The notes under the pieces are model-generated. The model made no database searches. It was not told where the DNA came from and worked only from the letters and a program-made list of their open reading frames with translations. The translations under genes were made by a program, and so were the position numbers. DNA of 64,000 bases from Phymorhynchus buccinoides (taxonomy: Eukaryota; Mollusca; Gastropoda; Neogastropoda; Raphitomidae), in assembly GCA_017654935.2 (NCBI GenBank), contig CM065698.1:96429-160428 (forward strand), in the 5' to 3' direction. Positions 10,301 through 21,060 of the stretch are shown here, piece after piece. Each line of letters starts with the position of its first letter. Position 1 is the first letter of the stretch.

Positions 10301-12519
10301 TTTCTGTACTGTGTGTACTGTCTGTACTATGTGTACTTTCTGTACTATGTGTACTGTCTGTACTATGTGTACTGTCTGTGCTATGTGTACTGTCTGTACT
10401 ATGTGTACTGTCTGTACTATGTGTACTTTCTGTACTATGTGTACTGTCTGTACTATGTGTACTTTCTGTACTGTGTGTACTGTCTGTGCTATGTGTACTT
10501 TCTGTACTATGTGTACTGTCTGTACTATGTGTACTGTCTGTACTATGTGTACTGTCTGTACTATGTGTACTGTCTGTACTATGTGTACTTTCTGTACTAT
10601 GTGTACTATGTGTACTATGTGTACTTTCTGTACTATGTGTACTGTCTGTACTATGTGTACTATGTGTACTTTCTGTCTGTACTATGTGTATTGTCTGTAC
10701 TATGTGTACTTTCTGTACTTTGTGTACTGTCTGTACTATGTGTACTTTCTGTACTATGTGTACTGTCTGTACTATGTGTACTGTCTGTGCTATGTGTACT
10801 GTCTGTACTATGTGTACTTTCTGTACGATGTGTACTGTCTGTACTATGTGTACTTTCTGTACTATGTGTACTTTCTGTACTATGTGTACTGTCTGTACTA
10901 TGTGTACTTTCTGTACTATGTGTACTGTCTGTACTTTGTGTACTGTCTGTACTATGTGTACTTTCTGTACGATGTGTACTTTCTGTACTATGTGTACTGT
11001 CTGTACTATGTGTACTGTCTGTACTATGTGTACTGTCTGTACTATGTGTACTTTCTGTACTATGTGTACTTTCTGTACTATGTGTACTGTCTGTACTATG
11101 TGTACTTTCTGTACTATGTGTACTTTCTGTACTATGTGTACTTTCTGTACTATGTGTACTTTCTGTACTTTGTGTACTTTCTGTACTATGTGTACTTTCT
11201 GTACTATGTGTACTTTCTGTACTATGTGTACTGTCTGTACTATGTGTACTTTCTGTACTATGTGTACTGTCTGTACTATGTGTACTTTCTGTACTATGTG
11301 TACTATGTGTACTGTCTGTACTATGTGTACTTTCTGTCTGTACTATGTGTACTGTCTGTAATATGTGTACTTTCTGTACTATGTGTACTCTGTCTGTACT
11401 GTCTGTACTATGTGTACTTTCTGTACTATGTGTACTGTCTGTACTATGTGTACTTTCTGTCTGTACTATGTGTACTGTCTGTACTATGTGTACTTTCTGT
11501 ACTTTGTGTACTGTCTGTACTATGTGTACTTTCTGTACTATGTGTACTGTCTGTACTATGTGTGTACTGTCTGTACTATGTGTACTTTCTGTCTGTACTA
11601 TGTGTATTGTCTGTACTATGTGTACTTTCTGTACTTTGTGTACTGTCTGTACTATGTGTACTGTCTGTACTATGTGTACTGTCTGTACTATGTGTACTTT
11701 CTGTACTATGTGTACTGTCTGTACTATGTGTACTGTCTGTACTATGTGTACTGTCTGTACTATGTGTACTGTCTGTACTATGTGTACTGTCTGTACTATG
11801 TGTACTGTCTGTACTATGTGTACTGTCTGTACTATGTGTACTGTCTGTACTATGTGTACTGTCTGTACTATGTGTACTTTCTGTACTATGTGTACTGTCT
11901 GTACTATGTGTACTGTCTGTACTATGTGTACTGTCTGTACTATGTGTACTGTCTGTACTGTTTGTACTTTCTGTACTATGTGTACTGTCTGTACTATGTG
12001 TACTGTCTGTACTATGTGTACTGTCTGTGCTATGTGTACTGTCTGTGCTATGTGTACTGTCTGTACTATGTGTACTATGTGTACTGTCTGTACTGTGTGT
12101 ACTGTCTGTACTATGTGTACTGTCTGTACTATGTGTACTGTCTGTACTATGTGTACTGTCTGTACTATGTGTACTGTCTGTACTATGTGTACTGTCTGTA
12201 CTGTCTGTACTGTCTGTACTGTGTGTACTATGTGTACTATGTGTACTGTCTGTACTATGTGTACTGTCTGTACTATGTGTACTATGTGTACTGTGTGTAC
12301 TATCTGTACTATGTGTACTGTCTGTACTATGTGTACTATGTGTACTGTCTGTACTATGTGTACTATCTGTACTATCTGTACTATGTGTACTGTCTGTACT
12401 ATGTGTACTGTCTGTACTATGTGTACTGTCTGTGCTATGTGTACTGTCTGTACTATGTGTACTGTCTGTACTATGTGTACTGTCTGTACTATGTGTACTG
12501 TCTGTACTATGTGTACTGT
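7392..12519 (+). repeat. 5.1-kb satellite of 9-bp units
   Basis: The array is built from the 9-mers TGTACTATG, TGTACTGTC and TGTACTTTC, mostly alternating as 18-bp pairs with occasional single-unit slips and CTGTGCTATG variants. Because the period is a multiple of three and contains no stops, several frames on both strands stay open for more than 1,000 codons; none looks like a protein. It fills most of the caspase exon 2-3 intron. The mirror is at 25797-30945. Confidence 0.97.
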
Positions 12520-12522
12520 ACA

Positions 12523-12722
12523 ATGATCTTCTACAGAATGATCTTCTACTCTAACTATCCTTTCTCTCACCCGTTTTCACAGAGCTCAAAGACAAAGCCA
12601 CTCACGTGGGGTGGGGGTGGGGGAGGGGACAGGAGGGGAGGGGGGGGGACGGGAGGGGAGGGGGGCACAATGATCTTCTACTCTAAGAGTCTAACTGTGC
12701 TTTCTCTCATTCGTTTTCACAG
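12523..12722 (+). repeat. Duplicated exon 3 splice acceptor (140-bp unit, 2 copies)
   Basis: A segment from ATGATCTTCTACTCTAA through TTTTCACAG and the first ~27 nt of exon 3 occurs twice. The decoy acceptor AG is at 12581-12582 and the real one at 12721-12722. The decoy's exon-like part runs into a G-rich tract (12608-12665). Confidence 0.9.
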
Positions 12723-12956
12723 AGCTCAAAGACAAAGCCACTCACGTGGTGGGGGGAGGGGAGGGGGGCAAGGGGGATGCCACCCCTGCTGCCAACCAAC
12801 CTCCATCAAAGGGCGCCAACGATGATTTCAGCTTTGAGGCCTTGGCCCAGAAGCTAGCCGGGCTGGCCACAAAAGACGTGGACACCGCTGACGCTGTGGG
12901 CGAAGACCCCGCCTCGCCCCGCTCCGACATCTTTGTGGCCATGGCAACCGTCTCAG
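12723..12956 (+). CDS. Caspase exon 3: p20-p10 linker and p10 start
   Basis: This exon is 234 nt, entered in phase 1 and left in phase 1 at donor GTCCGT (12957). After QLKDKATHV, the usual 'xLDKG' region following the active-site pentapeptide, comes a long glycine-, alanine- and acid-rich linker with many Asp residues (for example DVDTADAVGED), where processing between large and small subunits would be expected. It ends SDIFVAMATVSG, which matches the first p10 strand of caspases (D-x-L-x-A-x-ATV-x-G). The GGGEGG part lies in a G-run that may vary in length. The alternative acceptor copy 140 bp upstream would not give the same frame cleanly. Confidence 0.9.
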
Positions 12957-13002
12957 GTCCGTGCAGAAAAGGGGGCGTTTTAGCTCGAACTCGGGTTTCA
13001 CT

Positions 13003-13495
13003 GAATGCAGCAGTGCTCTATTTCTGGTGTATGAATTCGTGTTTGAATGTAGCAGTGCTCTATTTCTGGTGTATGAATTCGTGTTTGAATGTAGCAGTGC
13101 TCTATTTCTGGTGTAGGAATTCGTGTTTGTATGTAGCAGTGCTTTATTTCTGGTGTAGGAATTCGTGTTTGAATGTAGCAGTGCTCTATTTCCAGTGTAG
13201 GAATTCGTGTTTGAATGTAGCAGTGCTCTATTTCTGGTGTAGGAATTCGTGTTTGAATGTAGCAGTGCTCTATTTCCAGTGTATGAATTCGTGTTTGAAT
13301 GTAGCAGTGCTCTATTTCTGGTGTATGAATTCGTGTTTGAATGTAGCAGTGCTCTATTTCCAGTGTATGAATTCGTGTTTGAATGTAGCAGTGCTCTATT
13401 TCTGGTGTATGAATTCGTGTTTGAATGTAGCAGTGCTCTATTTCTGGTGTAGGAATTCGTGTTTGAATGTAGCAGTGCTTTATTTTCCGGTGTAG
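13003..13495 (+). repeat. 42-bp minisatellite, about 11-12 copies
   Basis: The unit is TAGCAGTGCTCTATTTC plus TGGTGTATGAATTCGTG plus TTTGAATG. It starts about 45 bp after the exon 3 donor and contains a GAATTC site in each unit. Mirror at 24830-25312. Confidence 0.95.
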
Positions 13496-13599
13496 ACCCA
13501 ATTTCCGGTTTTTGTGAGTGCCCTGAACTGTGACTGCCAGTTGTGGGAGATGATTGTGGAATAAAACTGGGCATGATTTCCTGGATGAGCGTCTGGAGC

Positions 13600-14068
13600 A
13601 CAACGTCCATTGCAAGTTTCCAAAGCAAAACGTCCATTGCAAGTTTCCAAAGCACAACGTCCATTGCAAGTTTCCAAAGCAAAACGTCCATTCCAAGTTT
13701 CCAAAGCAAAACGTCCATTGCAAGTTTCCAAAGCACAACGTCCATTGCAAGTTTCCAAAGCAAAACGTCCATTGCAAGCTTCCAAAGCACAACGTACATT
13801 GCAAGTTTCCCAAGCAAAACATCCATTGCAAGTTTCCAAAGCACAACGTCCATTGCAAGTTTCCAAAGCACAACGTCCATTGCAAGTTTCCAAAGCACAA
13901 CGTCCATTGCAAGTTTCCAAAGCAAAATGTCCATTGCAAGCTTCCAAAGCACAACGTACATTACAAGTTTCCAAAGCAAAACATCCATTGCAAGTTTCCA
14001 AAGCACAACGTCCATTGCAAGTTTCTAAAGCACAACGTCCATTGCAAGTTTCCAAAGCAAAACTTGGG
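13600..14068 (+). repeat. 27-bp minisatellite, about 17 copies
   Basis: The unit is ACGTCCATTGCAAG plus TTTCCAAAGCACA, with CACA/CAAA variants. A short (CA)n tract follows at about 14094-14114. Mirror at 24245-24717. Confidence 0.95.
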
Positions 14069-14204
14069 AAGTTTTGATGTAAAAAGTGCCCGTCACACAC
14101 ACACACACACACACATGGTTAAGAATTTTTTTTTTTCATATGAATTTTTCGGTTTGGAGGTTTTGGTGTAATTGTCTTGCCAAGCTTGGGAAGTGTCATA
14201 TTTC

Positions 14205-14650
14205 CCTTTGTTTGTGTCTGTCTGTGTGGTCTGTTACTTTATGTCTGTCTATGTGGTCTGTTACTGTCTATGTGGTCTGTTACTTTATGTGGTCTGTTAC
14301 TTTATGTCTGTCTGTGTGGTCTGTTACTTTATGTCTGTCTGTGTGGTCTGTTACTTTATGTCTGTCTGTGTGGTCTGTCTACTTTATGTCTGTCTGTGTG
14401 GTCTGTCTGTGTGGTCTGCTACTTTATGTCTGTCTGTGTGGTCTGCTACTTTATGTCTGTCTATGTGGTCTGCTACTTTATGTCTGTCTATGTGGTCTGC
14501 TACTTTATGTCTGTCTATGTGGTCTGCTACTTTATGTCTGTCTATGTGGTCTGCTACTTTATGTCTGTCTATGTGGTCTGCTACTTTATGTCTGTCTGTG
14601 TGGTCTGCTACTTTATGTCTGTCTATGTGGTCTGCTACTTTATGTGGTAT
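14205..14650 (+). repeat. 27-bp minisatellite (TGTCTGTCTATGTGGTCTG), about 16 copies
   Basis: The array has 27-bp units with TGTTAC/TGCTAC variants and some shortened units. The mirror array (23578-24110) is about 90 bp longer. Confidence 0.93.
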
Positions 14651-15113
14651 GGTAGTGCTTGGAGAATGATAGGGTTGGAAACAGTTATGTGGTATGGTAG
14701 TGCTTGGAAACAGTTATGTGGTATGGTAGTGCTTGGAAACAGTTATGTGGTATGGTAGTGCTTGGAAACAGTTATGTGGTATGGTAGTGCTTGGAAACAG
14801 TTATGTGGTATGGTAGTGCTTGGAAACAGTTATGTGGTATGGTAGTGCTTGGAAACAGTTATGTGGTATGGTAGTGCTTGGAAACAGTTATGTGGTATGG
14901 TAGTGCTTGGAAACAGTTATGTGGTATGGTAGTGCTTGGAAACAGTTATGTGGTATGGTAGTGCTTGGAAACAGTTATGTGGTATGGTAGTGCTTGGAAA
15001 CAGTTATGTGGTATGGTAGTGCTTGGAAACAGTTATGTGGTATGGTAGTGCTTGGAGAATGATAGGGTTGGAAACAGTTATGTGGTGTAATAATGCTTGG
15101 AAACAGTTATGTG
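14640..15113 (+). repeat. 29-bp minisatellite, about 16 copies
   Basis: The unit is GTGGTATGGTAGTGCTTGG plus AAACAGTTAT, extremely uniform, with two copies carrying an extra AGAATGATAGGGTT. Mirror at 23108-23577. Confidence 0.95.
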
Positions 15114-15175
15114 GTTAATTCAGGCCTTCACTTACATGTGCCTTGGTGGAGGTTTGTACTGAGTGTTTTTTCTCT

Positions 15176-16183
15176 GTGTATTTATACTGACGATGATCGC
15201 TTGGTGTGATTGTGTTAATTATACTGACGATGATCGTTTGGTGTGATTGTGTTAATTATACTGACAATGATCGTTTGGTCTGATTGTGTTAATTATACTG
15301 ACGATGATCGCTTGGTCTGATTGTGTTAATTATACTGACGATGATCGTTTGGTCTGATTGTGTTAATTGTACTGACGATGATCGCTGGGCATGATTGATT
15401 GCAGGGTTTATATCGTGGAAGAACACAGAGTGTTAATTATATTGATGATGGTTTGGTCTGATTGATTGCAGGGTTTGTATCGTGGAGGAACACAGAGTGG
15501 TGTTAATTATGCTGACGATGGTTTGGTGTGATTGTGTTAATTATACTGACGATGGTTTGGTGTGATTGTGTTAATTATACTGATGATGGTTTGGTGTGAT
15601 TGTGTTAATTATACTGATGATGGTTTGGTGTGATTGTGTTAATTATGCTGACGATGGTTTGGTGTGATTGTGTTAATTATGCTGATGATGGTTTGGTGTG
15701 ATTGTGTTAATTATACTGATGATGGTTTGGTGTGATTGTGTTAATTATGCTGACGATGGTTTGGTGTGATTGTGTTAATTATGCTGATGATGGTTTGGTG
15801 TGATTGTGTTAATTATGCTGATGATGGTTTGGTGTGATTGTGTTAATTATACTGACGATGGTTTGGTGTGATTGTGTTAATTATGCTGATGATGGTTTGG
15901 TGTGATTGTGTTAATTATACTGACGATGGTTTGGTGTGATTGTGTTAATTATGCTGACGATGGTTTGGTGTGATTGTGTTAATTATGCTGACGATGGTTT
16001 GGTGTGATTGTGTTAATTATACTGACGATGGTTTGGTGTGATTGTGTTAATTATGCTGACGATGGTTTGGTGTGATTGTGTTAATTATACTGACGATGGT
16101 TTGGTGTGATTGTGTTAATTATGCTGACGATGGTTTGGTGTGATTGTGTTAATTATGCTGACGATGGTTTGGTGTGACTGCAG
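15176..16183 (+). repeat. 34-37-bp minisatellite containing two copies of the exon 4 acceptor
   Basis: The unit is TGTGATTGTGTTAATTAT plus A/GCTGACGATGGTTTGG. Early units carry an extra ATCG. Inside the array are two partial copies of the start of exon 4 with their acceptors (AG ending at 15404 and 15471), encoding GLYRGRTQS-like and GFVSWRNTE-like starts. The array leads into the real acceptor GACTGCAG at 16183. Confidence 0.94.
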
Positions 16184-16293
16184 GGTTTGTGTCATGGAGG
16201 AACACAGAGTGGGGCACTTGGTTCGCTCAAGCCATAGCCTACATTTTCTCCAACTACGCCCACAAATATGAAATCAACAAATTGATGAATATG
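16184..16293 (+). CDS. Caspase exon 4: small-subunit SWRN segment
   Basis: This exon is 110 nt, entered in phase 1 after GACTGCAG and left in phase 0 at donor GTATGT (16294). It reads GFVSWRNTEWGTWFAQAIA then YIFSNYAHKYEINKLMNM. VSWRN-x-E-x-G-(T/S)WF is the signature of the caspase p10 subunit, with Ser, Trp and Arg lining the P1-P3 pocket. The remaining p10 strands (usually about 40 residues) should lie in at least one more exon, but none is visible before the gap at 18282 or in the mirror region. Confidence 0.94.
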
Positions 16294-16782
16294 GTATGTA
16301 CTGTGTTGCATGTTGTGGTATGTACTGTGTTGCATGGTGTGGTATGTACTGTGTTGCATTGTGTTGTGATGTGTTGCATGGTGTGGTATGTACTGTGTTG
16401 CATGGTGTTGTGATGTGTTGCATGGTGTGGTATGTACTGTGTTGCATGGTGTGGTATGTACTGTGTTGCATGGTGTGGTATGTACTGTGTTGCATTGTTT
16501 TGTGATGTGTTGCATGGTGTGGTATGTACTGTGTTGCATGGTGTTGTGATGTGTTGCATGGTGTGGTATGTACTGTGTTGCATTGTGTTGTGATGTGTTG
16601 CATGGTGTGGTATGTACTGTGTTGCATTGTGTTGTGATGTGTTGCATGGTGTGGTATGTACTGTGTTGCATTGTGTTGTGATGTGTTGCATGGTGTGGTA
16701 TGTACTGTGTTGCATGGTGTGGTATGTACTGTGTTGCATTGTTTTGTGATGTGTTGCATGGTGTGGTATGTACTGTGTTGTC
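16294..16782 (+). repeat. Minisatellite made from the exon 4 donor
   Basis: It starts at the donor: GTATGTACTGTGTTGCATG followed by GTGTG, repeated as about 24-bp units, often joined to a TTGTGATGTGTTGCAT insert to give about 43 bp. More than ten GGTATGTA donor-like sites are present. Mirror at 21425-21930. Confidence 0.94.
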
Positions 16783-17189
16783 AATCTCTTTGACTCTGCC
16801 TTTTCTTTTTGCTTACCGTCATCTAATATCTTTCTGTCTAACCGGTCCATTCTCCTGATTTTTTCAAGAAATTCTTACAAAGATTTTTCTTCAGCCAAAG
16901 ATGGAATTGCTGGGCCTAACTATTTCTTAGTTATGCGCATAACGGCAGCATGACGCATCTGCGCTCATGATTGACAGGAAACTGTGTGAGCGATCGAAGA
17001 AGAAGAAAAGAAGAAGACGTAACGAATGTAAGAGGAACTCTTCTAGCGCCATGTGCTTTCTGCTCTTTGTACTAATTGTAGCCTCCTCTGCTAAGACATT
17101 TTTCAAGAGAACTAGAACCGATCATCTACTTTCCTAAAACTAGAGCGTTAAGATGCTAGAGCACCAGCTGCGCAGCAGCGTTTTCGGTT
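16783..17189. other. No gene seen
   Basis: Unique-looking intron or intergenic DNA with a GAAGAAGAAAAGAAGAAG purine tract near 17000. It is mirrored at 21061-21424 with scattered small changes. Confidence 0.5.
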
Positions 17190-17500
17190 CCAGTGACCTT
17201 GACCTTTGACCTGACCTTGATTTTCGAACTTTGTGTAGATATCCTTAGTACCTATCCGCAGGCAAAATTTGAGTGTCCTAGGTCCCTGCGTTCAAAACGT
17301 TATCATGCCAGGTGCTCGGCAGCATTTTTGGCTCCAGTGACCTTGACCTATGACCTTCATATTTTAATCTGGCCAAGATATTCTTAGTACCTATCCGCAT
17401 GCAAACTTTGAACGTCCTAGGTCCCTCCGTTCAAGCGCCCTTGTATTTGTAACAACATCCATCCATCCATCCATCCATCCATCCATCCATCCATACACAC
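17190..17500 (+). repeat. Dispersed-type repeat: two ~140-bp units and a (CCAT)n tract
   Basis: Two related units share GTGACCTTGACC, TTAGTACCTATCCGCA and GTCCTAGGTCCCT. A (CATC)n microsatellite (about 17455-17493) follows. It looks like part of an interspersed element, but no termini are clear. Mirror at 20700-21035. Confidence 0.65.
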
Positions 17501-17649
17501 ATAGCCACAGACAGCAGTGAAAACATTGCCAGCTTCGCTCTCTTTATTCACAGCTGGTCAAAATTAACTGAAAAAACAGTTCAGAATAGATTGTCATGAA
17601 ATTCTGTGGACTTGTGTACAAATCATTGAAGATTATTGAAAAAAACCTT

Positions 17650-18000
17650 TTTGAAAGTGCAGTTATTGTGTTACTGATGATGATGTTGCCGTTGTAGATG
17701 AAACTGCAGTTATTGCTTTACCGATGATGATGTTGCCGTTGTAGAACCGTAGTTGTGTTGCCGATGGTGTTGCCGTTGTATATGAAACGGCAGCTACTGT
17801 GTTTCCAATGATGATGCCGTTGTAGATGAAACCGCAGTTGTGTTGCCGATGGTGTTGCTGTTGTATATGAAACGGCAGTTACTGTGTTGCCACTGATGAT
17901 GATGTTGCCATTGTAGATGAAACCGCAGTTGTGTTGCCGATGGTGTTGCTGTTGTATATGAAACGGCAGTTACTGTGTTGCTACTGATGATGATGCAGTG
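17650..18000 (+). repeat. Degenerate tandem repeat rich in GATGATGTTGCCGTTGTAG
   Basis: Units of about 55-65 bp contain GATGATG, TTGCCGTTGTA and GAAAC-GCAGTTACTGTG. Mirror at 20205-20560. Confidence 0.85.
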
Positions 18001-18281
18001 TTGATTCTAGAGCGCGGTCTTTCGGGATTCCCGCATTTTTTGACCCTAGGATGCATAAAATCGCGAACAGTGCGGCCCGACTCACGCACAAAAAATGAAA
18101 ACGAACGCACTTTTACTTAGCGAGTGCGTAGTTGCGGCTGCTGTGTGTATATCCTTCTCAATACTGAGTGAAACCGAGCATCCTTTCTGTCCTCGTTTCT
18201 GATTGGCTGATGACTCTGGATTTGTCCAATCACACAAATTTTCACTAAGGAGCATAAATTTTCAGTCCGCCATTTTTGTTT
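18001..18281. repeat. Low-copy repeat cut by the assembly gap
   Basis: It begins GTTGATTCTAGAGCGCGG and includes GCGAACAGTGCGGCCCGACT. It is mirrored, with substitutions, at 19917-20205 and is truncated at 18281 by the N run. No coding potential. Confidence 0.7.
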
Positions 18282-18781
18282 NNNNNNNNNNNNNNNNNNN
18301 NNNNNNNNNNNNNNNNNNNNNNNNNNNNNNNNNNNNNNNNNNNNNNNNNNNNNNNNNNNNNNNNNNNNNNNNNNNNNNNNNNNNNNNNNNNNNNNNNNNN
18401 NNNNNNNNNNNNNNNNNNNNNNNNNNNNNNNNNNNNNNNNNNNNNNNNNNNNNNNNNNNNNNNNNNNNNNNNNNNNNNNNNNNNNNNNNNNNNNNNNNNN
18501 NNNNNNNNNNNNNNNNNNNNNNNNNNNNNNNNNNNNNNNNNNNNNNNNNNNNNNNNNNNNNNNNNNNNNNNNNNNNNNNNNNNNNNNNNNNNNNNNNNNN
18601 NNNNNNNNNNNNNNNNNNNNNNNNNNNNNNNNNNNNNNNNNNNNNNNNNNNNNNNNNNNNNNNNNNNNNNNNNNNNNNNNNNNNNNNNNNNNNNNNNNNN
18701 NNNNNNNNNNNNNNNNNNNNNNNNNNNNNNNNNNNNNNNNNNNNNNNNNNNNNNNNNNNNNNNNNNNNNNNNNNNNNNNNN
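18282..18781. other. Assembly gap, exactly 500 N
   Basis: A run of exactly 500 N, the same length as the second gap, which indicates a fixed scaffolding spacer rather than a measured distance. Confidence 1.
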
Positions 18782-19916
18782 AAATCTAAAATTTTGTGCA
18801 AATTGGGTGGTGCCCCTATAATCCGTGTGCCTTGTAGTCCGCAAAATACGGTACATCTACAACGGCAACATCATCAGTGTTGATTCTAGGACTCCTAGAT
18901 TGGAAAAAGGGAGCCCCTGGGCTCCCCTAGCTAACAAAAAAGGGGGCATATTAACTAAATTGTATGTGCACGCTAAAACGTTTAAAAATGTTAGTATTGC
19001 TTTTCTTTTAAAATGTATGAAACTAGTTCAACCATACAAACTTACTTGGCCTTGCAAACTTTCTAGCTGCATATAGATTATAAATGAGAGAGTTGACTTG
19101 GAAGTTGGGGGGGGGGGAGAGAAAGAGACTAGAATGAGTATGAGGTGGGACAAGGACCAAAAAATAGACATGAAAAAAGGATCTTAAAAAGTGAGACAGT
19201 AACTTTAAACTAATAGACACAATGACAATGAGACAAAAGTGAGTGAGAGAGGGAGGACAGAAGGGGGGTGTAGAACTTTTAAACAGAGAGAACCTTGTAG
19301 TTATCAAGGGTCTGTGTCGTGATTGTGAGAGAGAGAGAGGGAGAGATGAGAGAGATAGGGAGATAGAGCATGAGACTGTGAGTGCAGAGTGCTCAGAGCT
19401 GAAGGTCTCAGAGAGAGCGCATTGTGCTCAGGCTGAAGTTCTAACTTCACTACTGCCGCGTTCAAATGCCGAACTCAATATTCTTCGAGTTCGAGTTGTG
19501 ACTTTCGCCGATTCAGTGATCGCGTCAAAGCTCTCATCGTGGATGTTATCGCCCTCGCCCTCTTCCTTGAAGCACAACCAAGCCTTTGGAAAAACTGTTT
19601 TTTTGCGTCTTTCCAGTTCGTTGGGCAAGGCAGTTTCAAGAAGTTCCAATCCGGTTCTGGTTGACAGTAATCATTACTGAGTAATGACACATCTGTTGGC
19701 ATCGCGAGTTCTGTTTCACTTCCTGACCCATTGAGTGTATTCTTAGTGAGGAGGGGGGGGAGGGGGGGGTACACAGGACAATATACTTGGTTGATAGGCC
19801 ACGAAACCACGAAATAAAACAAATTTGCTTTGTTTTCTTTGCTCACTACGCCTTAGAGGCCCTACAACAGAACGAGAATCGCTGGCTGTAGCATTGAACT
19901 CGATAGTGTGCCCCAA
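18782..19916. other. Unpaired centre between the two arms
   Basis: No arm partner and no recognised gene. It starts inside what looks like another copy of the MITE seen at 6775: the end at about 18834-18854 reads TAGTCCGCAAAATACGGTA, like the terminus TAGTCCGAAAAATACGGTA at 31540-31558. Purine-rich GAGA tracts lie at 19110-19130 and 19320-19370. The open frame at 19243-19680 (+) is low-complexity and matches nothing I know. Confidence 0.6.
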
Positions 19917-20204
19917 AACAAAAATGGCGGACTGAAAATATGTGCTCATGAGTGAAAATTTGTGTGATTGGACAAAGCCAGAGTCATCGGCCAATCAGAA
20001 ACGAGGAGAGAAAGGATGCTTGGTTTCACTCAGTATTGAGAAGGATATATACACAGCAGCCGCGACTACGCACTCGCACTAAGTAAAAGTGCGTTCGTTT
20101 TTATTTTTGTGCGTGAGTCGGGCCGCACTGTTCGCGATTTTATGCGTCCTAGGGGGAAAAAATGCGGGAATCCCGCAAGACCGCGCTCTAGAATCAACAC
20201 TGCA

Positions 20205-20560
20205 TCATCATCAGTAGCAACACAGTAACTGCCGTTTCATATACAACAGCAACACCATCGGCAACACAACTGCGGTTTCATCTACAATGGCAACATCATC
20301 ATCAGTGGCAACACAGTAACTGCCGTTTCATATACAACAGCAACACCATCGGCAACACAACTGCGGTTTCATCTACAACGGCATCATCATTGGAAACACA
20401 GTAGCTGCCGTTTCATATACAACGGCAACACCATCGGCAACACAACTACGGTTCTACAACGGCAACATCATCATCGGTAAAGCAATAACTGCAGTTTCAT
20501 CTACAACGGCAACATCATCATCAGTAACACAATAACTGCACTTTCAAAAAGGGTTTTTTC
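20205..20560 (-). repeat. Right-arm copy of the GATGATG/TTGCCG repeat
   Basis: Reverse complement of 17650-18000, with the same unit order. Confidence 0.85.
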
Positions 20561-20699
20561 AATAATCTTCAATGATTTGTACACAAGTCCACAGAATTTC
20601 ATGACAATCTATTCTGAACTGTTTTTTCAGTTAATTTTGACCAGCTGTGAATAAAGAGAGCGAAGCTGGCAATGTTTTCACTGCTGTCTGTGGCTATGT

Positions 20700-21060
20700 G
20701 TGTATGGATGGATGGATGGATGGATGGATGGATGGATGGATGTTGTTACAAATACAAGGGCGCTTGAACGGAGGGACCTAGGACGCTCAAATTTTGCATG
20801 CGGATAGGTACTAAGAATATCTAGGCCAAGTTAAAAAATGAAGGTCATAGGTCAAGGTCACTGCAGCCAAATATGCTGCAGAGCACTTGGCATGATAACG
20901 TTTGAACGCAGGGACCTAGGACACTCAAATTTTTGCCTGCGGATAGGTACTAAGGATATCTACACAAAGTTCGAAAATCAAGGTCAGGTCAAAGGCCAAG
21001 GTCACTGGAACCGAAAACGCTGCTGCGCAGTTGGTGCTCTAGCATCTTAACGCTCTAGTT
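20700..21060 (-). repeat. Right-arm copy of the (CCAT)n and GACCTTGACC repeat
   Basis: Reverse complement of 17190-17500. It is more diverged than the exons: several substitutions are visible, for example GGCTCCAG versus the mirror of CTGCAGCC. Confidence 0.65.

Larger units (their letters stand above)
1..18281 (+). repeat. Left arm of a very large inverted duplication
   Basis: This whole stretch reappears in reverse complement at about 19917-38382. Matching landmarks, whose coordinate sums are nearly constant (about 38,200-38,390), include four caspase exons, a 573-bp small inverted-repeat element, a 5.1-kb satellite and at least eight minisatellites. Predicted exon products look identical in the two arms, while tandem arrays differ by whole units. 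The arm runs off the window at position 1 and stops abruptly at a 500-N gap. Confidence 0.95.

Noticed and set aside
7402..12554. Three giant + strand frames (1,300-1,640 codons) across the 9-bp satellite, and matching ones at 25641-30983
   Set aside because: The 9-bp period has no stop codon in these frames, so they must stay open; the products are pure CVLSVL, YVYCLY or MCTVCT repeats with no protein features.
10660..12570. - strand frames encoding HSTDST or VHIVQT repeats (also 25746-26879)
   Set aside because: These are the reverse reading of the same satellite; length is explained by the repeat period.
12746..13495. A 249-codon + frame joining caspase exon 3 to the 42-bp minisatellite (mirror 24819-25568)
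   Set aside because: The consensus-phase donor at 12957 joins exon 4 in frame to give VSGFVSWRN, so the continuation into the array is read-through of intron sequence.
18203..18883. Frames spanning the N runs here and at 48277-49106
   Set aside because: They are open only because N is read as unknown residue.
19243..19680. 145-codon + frame in the unpaired centre, considered as the missing caspase C-terminus
   Set aside because: No p10 strand motifs; composition follows the GAGA-rich DNA.
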